Assembly: GCA_025351545.1 (NCBI GenBank)
Contig: JANXVQ010000274.1
Coordinates: 1-5,536, forward strand
Source: Spirosoma sp.
GTDB taxonomy: Bacteria; Bacteroidota; Bacteroidia; Cytophagales; Spirosomataceae
Length of the DNA stretch: 5,536 nucleotides
Reading direction: 5' to 3'
A program made the position numbers and the translations under genes. Positions 4,785-5,536 of this stretch are shown piece by piece. The notes below the pieces were generated by a model. That model had not been told where the DNA came from. It did no database searches and saw nothing but the letters and a program-made list of their open reading frames with translations. Position 1 is the first letter of the stretch. The number at the start of each line of letters is the position of its first letter.

Positions 4785-5536
4785 ATGGATTTAAACCTAA
4801 AAGATAAAATCATAATCGTTACGGGTGGAGCTAAAGGTATTGGCGAAGGAATCTCGACGGTGCTGGCGGCAGAAGGAGCCATTCCGGTTATTATCGGCCG
4901 AAGCGAGGCCGATAATCTACTGGCTGTAAATACCATTCGGGCTACGGGCGGCAAAGCGTACCATTTTGTGGCAGAATTAACTAAACCCGATGATTGCAGG
5001 CGTGCCGTTGAGCAAACATTGGCTCAATTTGGGCGGATCGATGGGTTAGTCAATAATGCAGGTGTGAATGATAGCGTAGGTCTGGAAAACGGCTCTTATG
5101 AAGGATTCATGGCTTCACTGCACAAAAATCTGGTTCACTATTACCTGATGGCTCATCATGCACTGCCTGCCCTGAAAGCATCGAAGGGAGCCATTGTGAA
5201 CATTGGCTCAAAAGTGGCCGAAACGGGTCAGGGAAACACATCTGCTTATGCCGCAGCCAACGGCGGGCGTAACGCATTGACCCGCGAGTGGGCGGTTGAA
5301 TTGCTGCCCTATCGTATTCGTGTCAACTGTGTTATTGTGGCTGAAAGCTGGACTCCTCTTTATGCTAACTGGATTAAAACGTTGCCTGAACCAGAAAAGA
5401 AACTTCAGCAAATCGTCTCGAAAATTCCGCTCGAACACCGCATGACAACGACCGAAGAACTGGCTAATGCCGTTGTGTTTTTGTTATCGGATAAATCGAG
5501 CCATACCACGGGGCAGCTTATCCACGTCGATGGCGG
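4785..5536 (+). CDS. SDR-family dehydrogenase, probable L-fucose dehydrogenase (3' end cut by window)
   Basis: The first 250 residues plus a partial codon of a cytoplasmic NAD(P)-dependent short-chain dehydrogenase, expected to be about 258 long. Visible are the nucleotide-binding TGGAKGIG (13-20), NNAG (90-93), the catalytic Ser142 (NIGSK) and Tyr155. The start MDLNLKDKIIIVTGG, GLVNNAGVND (87-96), NLVHYYLMAHH, GQGNTSAY (148-155), LTREWAVEL, TPLYANWI and SHTTG...VDGG near the end closely match what I remember of characterised bacterial L-fucose dehydrogenases, which oxidise L-fucose to L-fuconolactone. An alpha-L-fucosidase two genes upstream supports this. Odd: the catalytic Lys of YxxxK is Asn159 (codon AAC, 5259-5261). 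The ATG at 4785 follows an A-rich stretch (GACAAAAAA), which suits translation starts in this phylum. The gene runs off the right edge, and further fucose-pathway genes may follow. Other sugar or polyol substrates remain possible. Confidence 0.85.
   Translation, partial: MDLNLKDKIIIVTGGAKGIGEGISTVLAAEGAIPVIIGRSEADNLLAVNTIRATGGKAYHFVAELTKPDDCRRAVEQTLAQFGRIDGLVNNAGVNDSVGLENGSYEGFMASLHKNLVHYYLMAHHALPALKASKGAIVNIGSKVAETGQGNTSAYAAANGGRNALTREWAVELLPYRIRVNCVIVAESWTPLYANWIKTLPEPEKKLQQIVSKIPLEHRMTTTEELANAVVFLLSDKSSHTTGQLIHVDG

Noticed and set aside
4664..4954. 96-codon minus-strand ORF over the manA end and dehydrogenase start
   Set aside because: Runs antisense through the terminator hairpin and the SDR nucleotide-binding region. 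Its translation is low-complexity and shows no domain.
5208..5438. 76-codon minus-strand ORF inside the dehydrogenase gene
   Set aside because: Antisense to the SDR catalytic region, with no recognisable features of its own.

Overview
The window looks like chromosomal DNA from a Bacteroidetes bacterium, most likely of the Cytophagales (a Spirosoma-like genome would fit). The reasons are the protein character, moderate GC content, no Shine-Dalgarno sequence before any of the main genes, and terminators built from long A-rich/T-rich stems. The genus is an inference; no marker gene is present.

Layout. On the minus strand at the left are a small two-helix membrane protein of unknown function (15-335) and a small lipoprotein (444-722), separated by a perfect 15-bp inverted repeat that probably terminates the lipoprotein transcript. 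The divergent 290-base gap (723-1012) leads into plus-strand genes. It holds a 20-bp palindrome, a possible 14-codon arginine-rich leader ORF (919-963), and a perfect 10-bp GC-rich hairpin with seven Ts that ends exactly where the next ATG begins. That next gene (1013-2098) is an M20 metallohydrolase of the ArgE/DapE type. The leader ORF, a competing upstream hairpin and the terminator together resemble an amino-acid attenuator, and this is the most interesting signal in the window.

The right half is about sugar use, mainly fucose. It holds a secreted GH29 alpha-L-fucosidase (2192-3577), a class I mannose-6-phosphate isomerase (manA, 3696-4676), and a short-chain dehydrogenase closely resembling L-fucose dehydrogenases (4785 to the window end, about 8 residues short). 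The fucosidase would release L-fucose outside the cytoplasm and the dehydrogenase would oxidise it to the lactone, the entry step of the non-phosphorylative fucose pathway. ManA feeds mannose 6-phosphate into fructose 6-phosphate, or the reverse toward GDP-mannose and GDP-fucose. The three genes share a strand but are separated by gaps of about 100 bases with inverted repeats or terminators, so they look like neighbouring units rather than one tight operon. The dehydrogenase carries Asn where the SDR catalytic Lys (YxxxK) is expected.

I see no tRNA, rRNA, CRISPR array, insertion sequence or phage gene. No gap without a gene exceeds 300 bases.
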